The position numbers were made by a program, and so were the translations under genes. From contig JAUXAJ010000034.1 in the NCBI GenBank assembly GCA_030620005.1, positions 1-25,357 of the forward strand: 25,357 bases of DNA, in the 5' to 3' direction. Of the stretch, positions 1-7,146 are shown one piece after another; within the stretch, counting starts at the first letter, position 1, and each line of letters opens with the position of its first letter. Below the pieces are notes generated by a model. That model had not been told where the DNA came from, searched no databases, and worked only from the letters and a program-made list of their open reading frames with translations. Origin of the DNA: Promethearchaeota archaeon (lineage in GTDB: Archaea; Asgardarchaeota; Lokiarchaeia; Sigynarchaeales; SOKP01).

Positions 1-810
1 AAAATCATTTATATTATAAACATAATTTTCATCGTTGCTTTGATAATCTTATGGCAAGTCAGTGATATAGTTTATGCAAAGGATCAATGGGTTGAAACAT
101 ATGTCATTCAATCTATAATAATGATTAGTGCAGTTGGTTTAGGAGCGGGAGTATTCCTTTATCTTGGATTTTTATATAAGTTATCAACGGTTACAGGCAA
201 AATCTGGTTTCTAATAGGATTAGGTTTGCTATGTTGGTGTATTGGAAATATTATTTATTCATATTTGGAATTAACCGAACAAGAATATTTCCCTAGTATC
301 GCAGACTTTTTATATTTAATTGCATATATTCCGTTATCAATTGGACTACTACTACAATTACGTCTAATAGAAATAGAGCTTCCAGAGCGCGATAAGTTAA
401 TTGTACTAATTTCGTATTTAATAATTTGTATTATAGTTATTTATACGGTAATTATCATACCAATCCAGGATTGGTATGAATGGGATGTTCCAGAAGAAGA
501 TTACTTCGAGTTAACTATTACCTTCCTTTATCCTATTTTAGATTTGCTCTTAATTTTCTGCGCATTGGTAGTATTTACCAAGTTGAGGCACGGAAAGATT
601 AATACGGCTTGGATTTTATTACTAATTGGATTGTTAGTAACTGCTGTTGCAGATATTTTATATAATTGGGTTGAGGGGGTGATAGGTGGGACGGAGAAAA
701 TGTTTGAAAACTATGACTTATTGTTTCTAATAGGGTATATATTCATTTATATTAGTGCTTTTTCATTGATTAGTATTATGAGTAAAGTTTTTGATAAATC
801 AGAAACATGA
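1..810 (+). CDS. Multi-helix membrane sensor-like protein (5' end outside window)
   Basis: The frame is open from base 1, and the codons before the first possible start (TTG at 40) are strongly hydrophobic. The true start therefore lies upstream and the first helix is cut by the window edge. About seven hydrophobic segments are visible with short charged loops and no soluble domain. Two halves resemble each other: PSIADFLYLIAY in the first half and ENYDLLFLIGY near the C-terminus, so an internal duplication is likely. The pattern (aromatic-rich helices with P-S-x-A-D-x-L-Y-L) recalls the membrane sensing modules found at the N-termini of some signalling proteins, here standing alone. It lies 51 nt upstream of a longin/roadblock-like gene stub, and the same gene pair recurs at 2196-3213. 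A sensory role with that cytoplasmic partner is inference; ligand unknown. Confidence 0.7.
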   Translation, partial: KIIYIINIIFIVALIILWQVSDIVYAKDQWVETYVIQSIIMISAVGLGAGVFLYLGFLYKLSTVTGKIWFLIGLGLLCWCIGNIIYSYLELTEQEYFPSIADFLYLIAYIPLSIGLLLQLRLIEIELPERDKLIVLISYLIICIIVIYTVIIIPIQDWYEWDVPEEDYFELTITFLYPILDLLLIFCALVVFTKLRHGKINTAWILLLIGLLVTAVADILYNWVEGVIGGTEKMFENYDLLFLIGYIFIYISAFSLISIMSKVFDKSET

Positions 811-861
811 AAGAAACAATAAAAGAATTAATTTCTTAATAATAAATTAGAGGTTAGTAAA

Positions 862-1077
862 TTGAGCTTGAATGGGTTTATTGTGTTAAACAATGAGGGA
901 TTGCCTCTTTATTCGAAAATGCTAGGATTAGATATAAAATTAGATACGAAATTACTAGGGATGTTTTATAAAGCAATTCAAAATTTTGCTAAGGAAATTG
1001 ACGGGAAAGAGGATTCATATATTAGAAAAGTAGCGCAACAAAGTAAAGAAAAAGGACCTTTGGACGCCATGACCTAA
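862..1077 (+). pseudogene. Truncated longin/roadblock-like sensor gene
   Basis: The N-terminal ~57 residues (LNGFIVLNNEGLPLYSKM and onward) align with the longer protein at 2518-3213, including LNGFIVL, LYSKM and the stretch ending SYIRKV. Similarity stops near base 1033. The last residues come from reading the antisense of a foreign gene fragment (the ATPase remnant that begins there on the minus strand). The start is TTG at 862, supported by GAGGT at 850-854 seven bases upstream. The intact relative has about 231 residues, so most of the gene is lost. The alternation of a short beta-hairpin (GFIVLNNEGLPLYS) with a helix is typical of the longin/roadblock superfamily that regulates small GTPases in eukaryotes and is abundant in Asgard archaea. 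The family assignment is inference from pattern. A short product could still be made. Confidence 0.65.
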
Positions 1078-1698
1078 ATATGAAATAGGACCTTGAAAAC
1101 CATATTCTTTTATTTCTGTGCTATATTTTGTTTGTAATAGTTTTACTTCACCAGGCTGATATTTTATAAAAACCTCACAATCCGGTGCAAAATTTTTAAT
1201 TCTTTCACTTAAGTTTGCACTTAATTCATTAGTATTGGGTTCATTATCTTCTGCTGTTAATACACTATATTCACTACTAATCCTATCTAAAAAATCTTTT
1301 AATTTAGAGTCACTTTCAATTTCTCTCCTTATTGTTAAATTTAATAATTCGTTCAAATATATCGAACCTTCAGCTTGTTCTTCTTCACTATATTCATGTA
1401 CTGCAGGGATGAAAAAAAAGTCCATAAATTTATTTAATTTTCCTGCTCCAACACCTTTCCATCCAAAAAATTGTCCTTCATCATCTATTAACTCAAGTTG
1501 ATCTGGATTAGATTGTTCCCAGTTTACTAAGTGCTCTTCAATTTGATCTCCTCTAGATACTGACGGGAGGCTATTATATAACTCATCTGTTCTAAGTTGA
1601 TTATATAGATGATTAAGAATCAATATGATGGTAAAAAATAAGCTGATTTCAGTCTCAATTATGTCTTTAATATAATGATTTGTATCTATAGGATTTCA
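1015..1698 (-). pseudogene. Internal fragment of an OLD/RecF-like AAA ATPase
   Basis: An open minus-strand frame (about 202 residues from a TTG at 1623; no stop until 1696-1698) has neither a convincing start nor an end. Near its C-terminus it carries GHGVQRSFFFTLLRY, matching the G-x-G-x-Q-R signature that follows the central insert in ABC-type AAA ATPases of the OLD and SMC-like endonuclease groups. The Walker A region that should precede it and the Walker B/D-loop that should follow are absent. The frame is cut at about base 1033, where sequence of the truncated sensor gene begins; the final S-N-I is read from that gene's antisense. The charged helical middle fits the coiled or insert region of such ATPases. 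This is a relic of a probable defence or DNA-repair ATPase, left by deletion on both sides. The family call rests on the signature motif only. Confidence 0.55.
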
Positions 1699-1759
1699 TT
1701 ATAATAATATAGATAATTATCCAACTGATAATATAAATATTCTTTAGAGTTCAATTAAC

Positions 1760-1864
1760 ATGGATTTAGAAAAATGGAGATCAGGGTTAAATTTATGCAT
1801 CGAAAATATTTTACAACTTAAAAAAGATGGAGAATTATTAAAAGAAAAAGGCTCTTATGGGTAA
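1760..1864 (+). pseudogene. Possible N-terminal stub of a HEPN/AbiV-like protein
   Basis: A 34-codon frame starts with ATG and encodes an amphipathic helix (GLNLCIENILQLKKDGELLK), then E-K-G-S-Y-G and a stop. The spacing of helix, Asp-x-x-x-Leu and a following G-x-Y resembles the first helices of AbiV-type HEPN proteins, where the next segment would be the E-E-x-G-K helix. That helix is missing, and none of the three forward frames restores it. The stub lies among other gene fragments, which fits decay. The fragment is too short for certainty and could be chance. Confidence 0.25.
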
Positions 1865-1891
1865 ATTTATTATTCATATATATCACTCATC

Positions 1892-2039
1892 TGGTCATTT
1901 AAGTAATTTAAATCTTTTTTTTCAACCGAGGTAAATATTCCTCGATTTTTCTGAAGAAATTATTCATTTAACTTCTCTTGAATCCTTGAATTTGGCAACT
2001 TTGAATTTGGCAACTTCACAGTTGCCAAGATCATCTACA
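1892..2039 (+). pseudogene. Leucine-rich-repeat gene remnant
   Basis: Without a start and with at least one frameshift, this stretch reads as decayed leucine-rich repeats. The frame from 1935 gives FSEEIIHLTSLESLNLAT followed by LNLATSQLP and a stop at 2037-2039, matching the L-x-x-L-x-x-L-x-L core of LRRs with the usual x-L-P ending. A preceding frame gives LKSFFSTEVNIPRFF, which fits the end of an earlier repeat. LRR proteins are frequent in Asgard genomes. No complete LRR gene is nearby, so this is debris from a deletion or recombination. The LNLAT motif is doubled by an exact 15-bp tandem duplication. Confidence 0.4.
1986..2028. repeat. 15-bp tandem duplication ending in a 9-bp hairpin
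   Basis: TTGAATTTGGCAACT occurs twice back to back (1986-2000 and 2001-2015). The second copy ends in TTGGCAACT, which forms a perfect 9-bp inverted repeat with AGTTGCCAA at 2020-2028 across a 4-nt loop (TCAC). The tandem copies lie in leucine-rich-repeat debris; the hairpin may be incidental. Confidence 0.7.
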
Positions 2040-2195
2040 AATTAATTCACGGGGTGAAAGTACACAATATTTAAATATATTGCAGGAAATGATTAAATTA
2101 AGATTAACTTGTCGAAGTTAAGATTCAAAAACATTTATTTAAAAATTATCATTTGTATAAAAAATATAACTTAGAATATAACTTGAGGCATTTTC

Positions 2196-2480
2196 ATGAA
2201 TATATCGGAAAAATCAGAGAAATTGGTTTTGATTCTCACTTTCATTGCAATTTTTTACACTATCTCAGACATATTATTTGGAGAATGGACGTTTGAACAG
2301 GCTTCTCTTTTTCAAACAACCTTAATGATTCTTTTTAACTACAAGGAAAATGTATTAGAAGAAGCATTGGCATGGGAAATGTATGACTTGCTATTCCTTA
2401 TTGGGTACTTATTCATCTTTTTAAGTGCCTTTTCTGTTACAGCATTGATATCAAGAACTTTTCAAGAAAGCAAACCTTAA
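2196..2480 (+). CDS. Shortened copy of the membrane sensor (C-terminal helices only)
   Basis: This 94-residue protein has two hydrophobic helices. Its C-terminal half (YDLLFLIGYLFIFLSAFSV) is closely similar to the end of the protein at 1-810 (YDLLFLIGYIFIYISAFSL), and it likewise ends just before a longin/roadblock-like gene. The N-terminal helices of the full-length paralogue are missing. The ATG at 2196 is preceded by GAGG at 2185-2188 with suitable spacing, so the short form may still be translated. It is most simply a 5'-truncated duplicate. A functional mini-version cannot be excluded because the reading frame is undamaged. Confidence 0.6.
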   Translation: MNISEKSEKLVLILTFIAIFYTISDILFGEWTFEQASLFQTTLMILFNYKENVLEEALAWEMYDLLFLIGYLFIFLSAFSVTALISRTFQESKP

Positions 2481-2505
2481 TTAATTATAAGAAAAACAAA
2501 AAGAA

Positions 2506-2510
2506 GGTGA
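2506..2510 (+). promoter_or_regulatory. Shine-Dalgarno GGTGA deciding a non-AUG start
   Basis: GGTGA lies seven bases before ATT at 2518 and four before ATA at 2515. Reading from here restores the LNGFIVL motif shared with the paralogue whose start is TTG at 862. A start at the later TTG (2560) would delete that conserved strand. Confidence 0.55.
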
Positions 2511-2517
2511 AGAAATA

Positions 2518-3213
2518 ATTTTAAATGGTTTCATTGTATTAGGTCCTGGCGGGATACAATTGTATTCAAAAATGACAGCAATTAATTTTAAGGTAGATAC
2601 TAATTTAATGGGAGGATTTCTAACAGCAGTACAAATTTTTGTTCAAGGATTAATAGACGATAGTGAGTCATATATAAAAGTAATGACCATTCAGAATATT
2701 ACGATTTTATATAGACAACTTGAAATAGCTACCTTCATAGGTATATCTGGCAATTCTTCAGATGTTAAAAGTGCACAAGTAATTCTTGAATATATGATTT
2801 TAATATTTCTGTCAAAATTTAGAAATATCATCAAAAGTGGTGTTCTATCAGAAGTTTCTCAATTTAAATTATTTGATGATTTATTTTTAAAATTTTGTAC
2901 ATCCAAAGAGAAGTATTTAAATAAATGGGTGCAAAAGGAGTGTGCAACTTCAAGTGTTTTACAAGGTATTTTGAATAATTTGATTAATTACTTTCCTATT
3001 AGAGATTTGGTTAAATTGAATGTATCTAAGATTAATACTATAGGAAAAAAATTAATTTGGGTAAATTTAAATATTAAACCGCAAGAAGAAAAGCGTATAA
3101 TAGATGTTTTAAGGGAAAAAACATCAAGAATATATGGTCCAAAAATGTTTGATACTATTCTAAAATCAGTTGAAGAAAAAATAAGTAAAACTGATTTGAT
3201 TGATCCCCTATAA
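2518..3213 (+). CDS. Longin/roadblock-like sensor protein
   Basis: About 231 residues, read from a probable ATT start at 2518. The first ~110 residues begin LNGFIVL, a turn, then LYSKM, followed by helix (DTNLMGGFLTAVQIFVQ), more strands (ITILYRQLEIATFIGISG) and a long helix (AQVILEYMILIFLSKF). This beta-beta-helix-beta-beta-helix layout is that of the longin/roadblock superfamily. A helical C-terminal half follows (about 120-231) and ends in a charged helix. No enzymatic motif or membrane segment is seen. It follows the shortened membrane gene by 37 nt and is probably co-transcribed with it, suggesting that it relays a membrane signal or binds a small GTPase. That role is inference. It is the complete counterpart of the stub at 862-1077. 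A later start, TTG at 2560, would remove the first strand. Confidence 0.6.
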   Translation: MLNGFIVLGPGGIQLYSKMTAINFKVDTNLMGGFLTAVQIFVQGLIDDSESYIKVMTIQNITILYRQLEIATFIGISGNSSDVKSAQVILEYMILIFLSKFRNIIKSGVLSEVSQFKLFDDLFLKFCTSKEKYLNKWVQKECATSSVLQGILNNLINYFPIRDLVKLNVSKINTIGKKLIWVNLNIKPQEEKRIIDVLREKTSRIYGPKMFDTILKSVEEKISKTDLIDPL

Positions 3214-3326
3214 TATATTTACTTTTTCAAAATATCAAAGGCCCCCAAAAAATACCTTAGTATTTATTTTAGATAATAAAAGAAAATAAGATCAGTAAAA
3301 GTGAAACAGAATATATAATTTAATTC

Positions 3327-4598
3327 TTAAACATTTACTTCTTTTGTTTCCATTTTCTGCATTTTTACCATGAGTGGCGTTATTTCCTTAAAAACCATGA
3401 GAAATGAAACTAAAGCTATTAAACTCATGACGATGCCAAGCCAATTTGGCTCATTTAAAGTTAAGATAAAAGTTCCTACGATAGGACCGAAAATTTGTGC
3501 CATGCTATCGAGCGTTGTCGTGTATCCATTAATTTTTCCCATTTCTTTAGGCGAAACAGATTGAGTGATTTTACTCATTAATAATCCTCTAGAACAAGAC
3601 ACTCCATAACTTATTAATATCATTAATATTGTAAAACCAAAAACATCTCGCACAAACCCTACAAGAAAAAATGTAATAACTAAAATTAATAAACCCATTC
3701 TCGTCATGGTTTTCTCGCCTAATAACTTTAGTGTAAGTTTAAATACAGTAAAGCGCACAATAGTACGAGAAATCCCAGAAATTGTCAATAATATGCTTAT
3801 CCCAATTATATCAAGATTAAGAACCATGCCAATAAAAATTGTGAGCGTTGATACATATATGATAAAAGAGAATGTGTGAAATGCGTATTGAGTTAATAAA
3901 TAACTTGCGTCCTTGTTTTTTCTAATTTTTATCTTTAACTTAACTGTTTTTTCCATCTTTTCTCGCTTTTCTTTAGGCCACGATTCTCTTACAAAAAAAG
4001 CGGTAATGATAATAGTTGTGAAGGACATTCCCGCAGCTCCCAGACCAACAGTTGCAATAGGATACTCAGAACCAAAAATTTGTATGACTGACAAAATACC
4101 TCCTAAACCCGGACCGACCAAACCTGCAAGCACGTGACAAACGCCAATATTAGTCATCTGAAGCCCCCTATCTTTCGGAGGAACGGCGTCACTTATGATA
4201 GCTTTGACCATTGGATAGTTTCCGCCAAATAGGCCATCAACAATACGAGCAATAAAGAGTAACTCGAGTGAATTTGAAAACGCTAAAAGTAAAAAAGCTG
4301 TGAATGTACCTGCTTGAGAAACTAATAGAACTGGTCTCCTGCCGATTTTATCACTAAGCTTGCCCCAGATTGGCGCAGCAAATAATGTAAAGACCGCATT
4401 AGTAGCAAGTAATAAACCTATTACTAATGGTGTAGTCTCGAATACTTCGATAAATGTTGGTAAGAATGGGATTATTATGTAAAATCCCAAAATATCGACG
4501 AAAAGACCTATCCATAGGGGTTTTAACCCATAATCAACTTTTTGTGATTTTCCCGAATTATCTTTCGAATTTTTAATGTTATTTCCGTGTTCAGACAA
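3327..4598 (-). CDS. MFS transporter, drug/sugar-exporter type
   Basis: 423 residues with about twelve hydrophobic segments in two halves joined by a basic cytoplasmic loop near residues 205-230, the standard major facilitator layout. MFS motif A is clear at residues 79-89 (GKLSDKIGRRP), and RIVDGLFGGNYP matches the conserved helix-4 region. The hydrophilic first ~24 residues are probably cytoplasmic. It most resembles multidrug/tetracycline-type exporters, but the substrate cannot be read from the sequence. The start is TTG (4598) without a clear Shine-Dalgarno. The frame is open further upstream, so the N-terminus is uncertain. It stands alone, transcribed divergently from the methyltransferase at 4757. 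Confidence 0.85.
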   Translation of the reverse strand: MSEHGNNIKNSKDNSGKSQKVDYGLKPLWIGLFVDILGFYIIIPFLPTFIEVFETTPLVIGLLLATNAVFTLFAAPIWGKLSDKIGRRPVLLVSQAGTFTAFLLLAFSNSLELLFIARIVDGLFGGNYPMVKAIISDAVPPKDRGLQMTNIGVCHVLAGLVGPGLGGILSVIQIFGSEYPIATVGLGAAGMSFTTIIITAFFVRESWPKEKREKMEKTVKLKIKIRKNKDASYLLTQYAFHTFSFIIYVSTLTIFIGMVLNLDIIGISILLTISGISRTIVRFTVFKLTLKLLGEKTMTRMGLLILVITFFLVGFVRDVFGFTILMILISYGVSCSRGLLMSKITQSVSPKEMGKINGYTTTLDSMAQIFGPIVGTFILTLNEPNWLGIVMSLIALVSFLMVFKEITPLMVKMQKMETKEVNV

Positions 4599-4756
4599 AT
4601 TTGCATCAACATGTTTTAAAAAAGAGTTATTACTAAAGCGGAATACATCAAAACCTATAAAATTTCTGTTTATAAAATAAAAAAAAAAGATAAGATAGGT
4701 TTAAATAAAGTATTTAGAATAGATCTAATTAAGAAAAGAACTTAACATATTTTTTA

Positions 4757-5515
4757 GTGACAATGGTTTCATTTTTGTATTATTTAATCATCATTATTGT
4801 AATTATTGCAATTGTCTTGATTTTTGGTTATCCTCGAAAAAAGAGCGAAAGAAAACCCAATATTGAAGGTATCGACGACCCCGATGTTGCTAAAGCTTTT
4901 GAAAAAGCAACCCAATTACCCCCTTTCAAATTATTGTATCGAAAAATAGTATCTAAATTAGAAAAATTTGATCCGAGCGGAAAGTTGGTTGATATTGGTT
5001 GCGGTTCAGGAAACTTAATCGTAAAAATTGCAAAAAAGATTCCATCGTTAGAACTTGTCGGTATAGATATTTCTAATGAGATACTTGAATTGGCAAAACA
5101 GCGAGCGATTAAAGAAAGTCTTGGCAAAAAAATTGATTTTAAAACAGGAACTGTAGAAGAACTACCATTCCCGGATAATTCAGTCGATTTTATCGTAAGC
5201 ACTTTATCCCTTCATCATTGGTTAAATCCTGAAATAGTGTTTAAAGAAATAAATCGAGTTCTAAAGGAAGATGGTAACTTTTTAATTTTTGATTTTCGTC
5301 GCGATTCGAGAAAAATTTATTATGGTTTCTTAGCATTTATCACCAAGGTTGTTGCTCCTAAGCCATTGAAAAAGATAAAGGAACCCTTGGGGTCAATGTT
5401 AGCTAGTTATACGATTAAAGAAGCATTTGACCTTTGCTCCGTAGCAAATTTGCAGAATATTGAAACTGACCCTTTTCTTGCGTGGATGTTCATTCATAAT
5501 TTAGAAATTAACTAA
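4757..5515 (+). CDS. Membrane-anchored SAM-dependent methyltransferase
   Basis: An N-terminal transmembrane helix (about residues 4-24, almost all Ile/Leu/Val) is followed by a basic stop-transfer patch and a class I methyltransferase domain of the Methyltransf_11/UbiE type. Motif I is DIGCGSG at 79-85, the acidic post-I residue is in ELVGIDIS, and motif IV/post-IV is VDFIVSTLSLHHW. The enzyme should transfer a methyl group from S-adenosylmethionine at the inner face of the membrane; a lipid or quinone-like acceptor is plausible but unproven. The start is GTG at 4757 or ATG at 4763, differing by two residues; no Shine-Dalgarno decides. Length is normal for an anchored single-domain enzyme. 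It is monocistronic, divergent from the MFS gene. Confidence 0.85.
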   Translation: MTMVSFLYYLIIIIVIIAIVLIFGYPRKKSERKPNIEGIDDPDVAKAFEKATQLPPFKLLYRKIVSKLEKFDPSGKLVDIGCGSGNLIVKIAKKIPSLELVGIDISNEILELAKQRAIKESLGKKIDFKTGTVEELPFPDNSVDFIVSTLSLHHWLNPEIVFKEINRVLKEDGNFLIFDFRRDSRKIYYGFLAFITKVVAPKPLKKIKEPLGSMLASYTIKEAFDLCSVANLQNIETDPFLAWMFIHNLEIN

Positions 5516-5549
5516 TACAACGCTCATGATGCAAACCATATCCCAAATT

Positions 5550-5643
5550 TTTTCATTAGCAAAAGAAGTATTCGTTTTGGCTTGTTGACATGCAGAAAAA
5601 GTGGGAATCTTAACGAAGTAGGAGTTGTATTTGCTAATGAAAA
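5550..5643. repeat. 14-bp inverted repeat around a 66-nt spacer
   Basis: TTTTCATTAGCAAA (5550-5563) is perfectly complementary to TTTGCTAATGAAAA (5630-5643). Inside, TTCGTT (5571-5576) can pair with AACGAA (5612-5617), so the transcript could fold into a two-step stem. It lies in the 231-nt gap between two plus-strand genes, and no open frame explains it. It could be a structured RNA, a terminator-like element or a remnant of a small mobile element. Confidence 0.5.
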
Positions 5644-5732
5644 GCGTTTAATTTCTTTGCAAATATAATAAAAAAAAACTAAGATTAAAATAGTTAGTAA
5701 GCAAATTAATAATATTACAATTAAACAAAATA

Positions 5733-5740
5733 AAGGAGAG
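5733..5740 (+). promoter_or_regulatory. Strong Shine-Dalgarno AAGGAGAG supporting a TTG start
   Basis: AAGGAGAG ends six bases before the TTG at 5747. It fixes the start of the FMN enzyme and is one of the few strong ribosome-binding sites in the window. Confidence 0.7.
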
Positions 5741-5746
5741 AGAAAT

Positions 5747-6898
5747 TTGATTGTTACTAAATTTCAAGAAATGATTGGAACAAAACTTCCAATAATACAA
5801 GCTGGTATGGGTCCTTATAGCACCACCGATCTCTGCATTGCCGTTGCTAAAGAAGGGGGATTAGGATTAATCTCAACCATTGGTATGGCAGAGGCTGCTG
5901 GTCGGTTTACGCCTGAAAGTGCCCGAAAAATATATGGCAAAGGAAAAGGTAAAGATATCATAAAAAATGTGATTCGACATGTTTATGATAATTTAATAGA
6001 CCATCCAAAGGCAAAATTCGGAGTAAATGTACCGGTTGCTAGCGATTTTGTTAACGAATCTAGAAGGTTAATTAAGGGTTTAATTGAAATATTAAAAGAA
6101 AAACCAGAAATCAAGAAAAAATTGGTTGTTATCGTCACTTCTGCCGGAGATCCTCTTCCCTGGGCAATTGATGCTGAATCAAAAGGAGCAAAGAGACAAA
6201 GAATTCCCATTAAAGAAGAACTGCCGGAGATTGTTTGGTGTCACGTTTGTCCTAGTGTTAGAGCATCAAAACGTGCTGAGAGAGCAAATGTAGACATGAT
6301 TATAGCATCCGGGAGAGAAGGAGGAGCTCATTGTTCTTGGAGAGATGTGTCTTCAATGGTTCTTTTCCCAGAAGTCGTGAAAAATGTCAGTAAACCCGTT
6401 ATTGGTGCGGGGGGATTCGCAGATGGTGCTTCTCTGGTTGCTGCATTAGCATTAGGAGCGATAGGTATTCAGATGGGAACGCGTTTCATTGCTACTAAAG
6501 AAGCCGATTTTCAACAAATGTGGAAAGAAGCGATAGTCAAGCGAACGGAAGAAGACACGCTTGTAGCGCGGGGAATATTTGGTCCAATGAGATTCCTTAG
6601 AAATACACAATCCCTAAAAGTAACCGACGAAACGATTAAGGATGCCTCGAATTTGTATCGAGGGATTCCTTGTCCTTCAAACTCGACCATAATGAACTTA
6701 GAATTGAAGGGATTGGAAAAATTGATGGAAGAAAATGAAGATGAGTCAATATTACTCGGTGGCGTAGTTACAGGACGAATTCATTCGATTCCTTCGGTAA
6801 AAGAATTACTTGAAAGCGTTATCAAAGAGGCTGAGAAAATAATCTCTAATTTACCTTCCAAAGTGAAGATTGAAATTAAAGAAGAATTGGTTTTTTAA
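5747..6898 (+). CDS. Nitronate monooxygenase / 2-nitropropane dioxygenase family FMN enzyme
   Basis: 383 residues forming a TIM barrel of the NPD family (oxidation of alkyl nitronates with FMN; related members are enoyl-ACP reductases of the FabK type). Visible family marks are LPIIQAGMGPYS near the N-terminus, GGLGLIST at 37-44, the catalytic-loop segment SGREGGAH with His195 (the family usually has G-x-E-A-G-G-H), and the phosphate-binding GAGGFADG at 220-227 with ALGAIGIQMGTRF after it. The EAGGH motif is altered (REGGAHCS), and an insertion-like segment lies around residues 145-165. The exact substrate is therefore uncertain; detoxification of nitronates is only the family's general role. 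The start is TTG with a strong Shine-Dalgarno. It appears monocistronic. Confidence 0.82.
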   Translation: MIVTKFQEMIGTKLPIIQAGMGPYSTTDLCIAVAKEGGLGLISTIGMAEAAGRFTPESARKIYGKGKGKDIIKNVIRHVYDNLIDHPKAKFGVNVPVASDFVNESRRLIKGLIEILKEKPEIKKKLVVIVTSAGDPLPWAIDAESKGAKRQRIPIKEELPEIVWCHVCPSVRASKRAERANVDMIIASGREGGAHCSWRDVSSMVLFPEVVKNVSKPVIGAGGFADGASLVAALALGAIGIQMGTRFIATKEADFQQMWKEAIVKRTEEDTLVARGIFGPMRFLRNTQSLKVTDETIKDASNLYRGIPCPSNSTIMNLELKGLEKLMEENEDESILLGGVVTGRIHSIPSVKELLESVIKEAEKIISNLPSKVKIEIKEELVF

Positions 6899-6996
6899 GA
6901 TAATTCTCAAAAATTTATCACTTTTCTTATTAAATTTAAATGTTAATCCATTAATATAGTGTCATTTTTTGATTCTAGAAATGGTCTCAACGCATC

Positions 6997-7068
6997 TTAT
7001 TAAAATTTAATTCATTCTTAATAAAACAGAATTTAATGAAGTTAAATTCATTAGTTAATTTAACTAAT
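6997..7068. terminator. Cluster of hairpins between convergent genes
   Basis: Three inverted repeats lie in a row: TTATTAA (6997-7003) with TTAATAA (7018-7024); GAATTTAA (7029-7036) with TTAAATTC (7042-7049); ATTAGTTAA (7050-7058) with TTAACTAAT (7060-7068). They sit between the convergent genes ending at 6898 and 7147, where a bidirectional terminator is expected. Archaeal termination relies mainly on T-tracts, so the hairpin role is inference. The rest of the 6899-7146 gap shows no gene. Confidence 0.4.
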
Positions 7069-7146
7069 TCTTGGAAAGGTTAGAAATAGAAAAAAAAAGA
7101 AATTTGACTAATATAATAGGCTATATTGATACCACTTGTAGAATAT

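Noticed and set aside
1235..1501. 88-residue plus-strand frame
   Set aside because: Antisense of the ATPase fragment; serine/leucine-rich composition typical of antisense translation.
4828..5202. 124-residue minus-strand open frame
   Set aside because: Antisense of the methyltransferase, which has clear motif I and IV on the plus strand.
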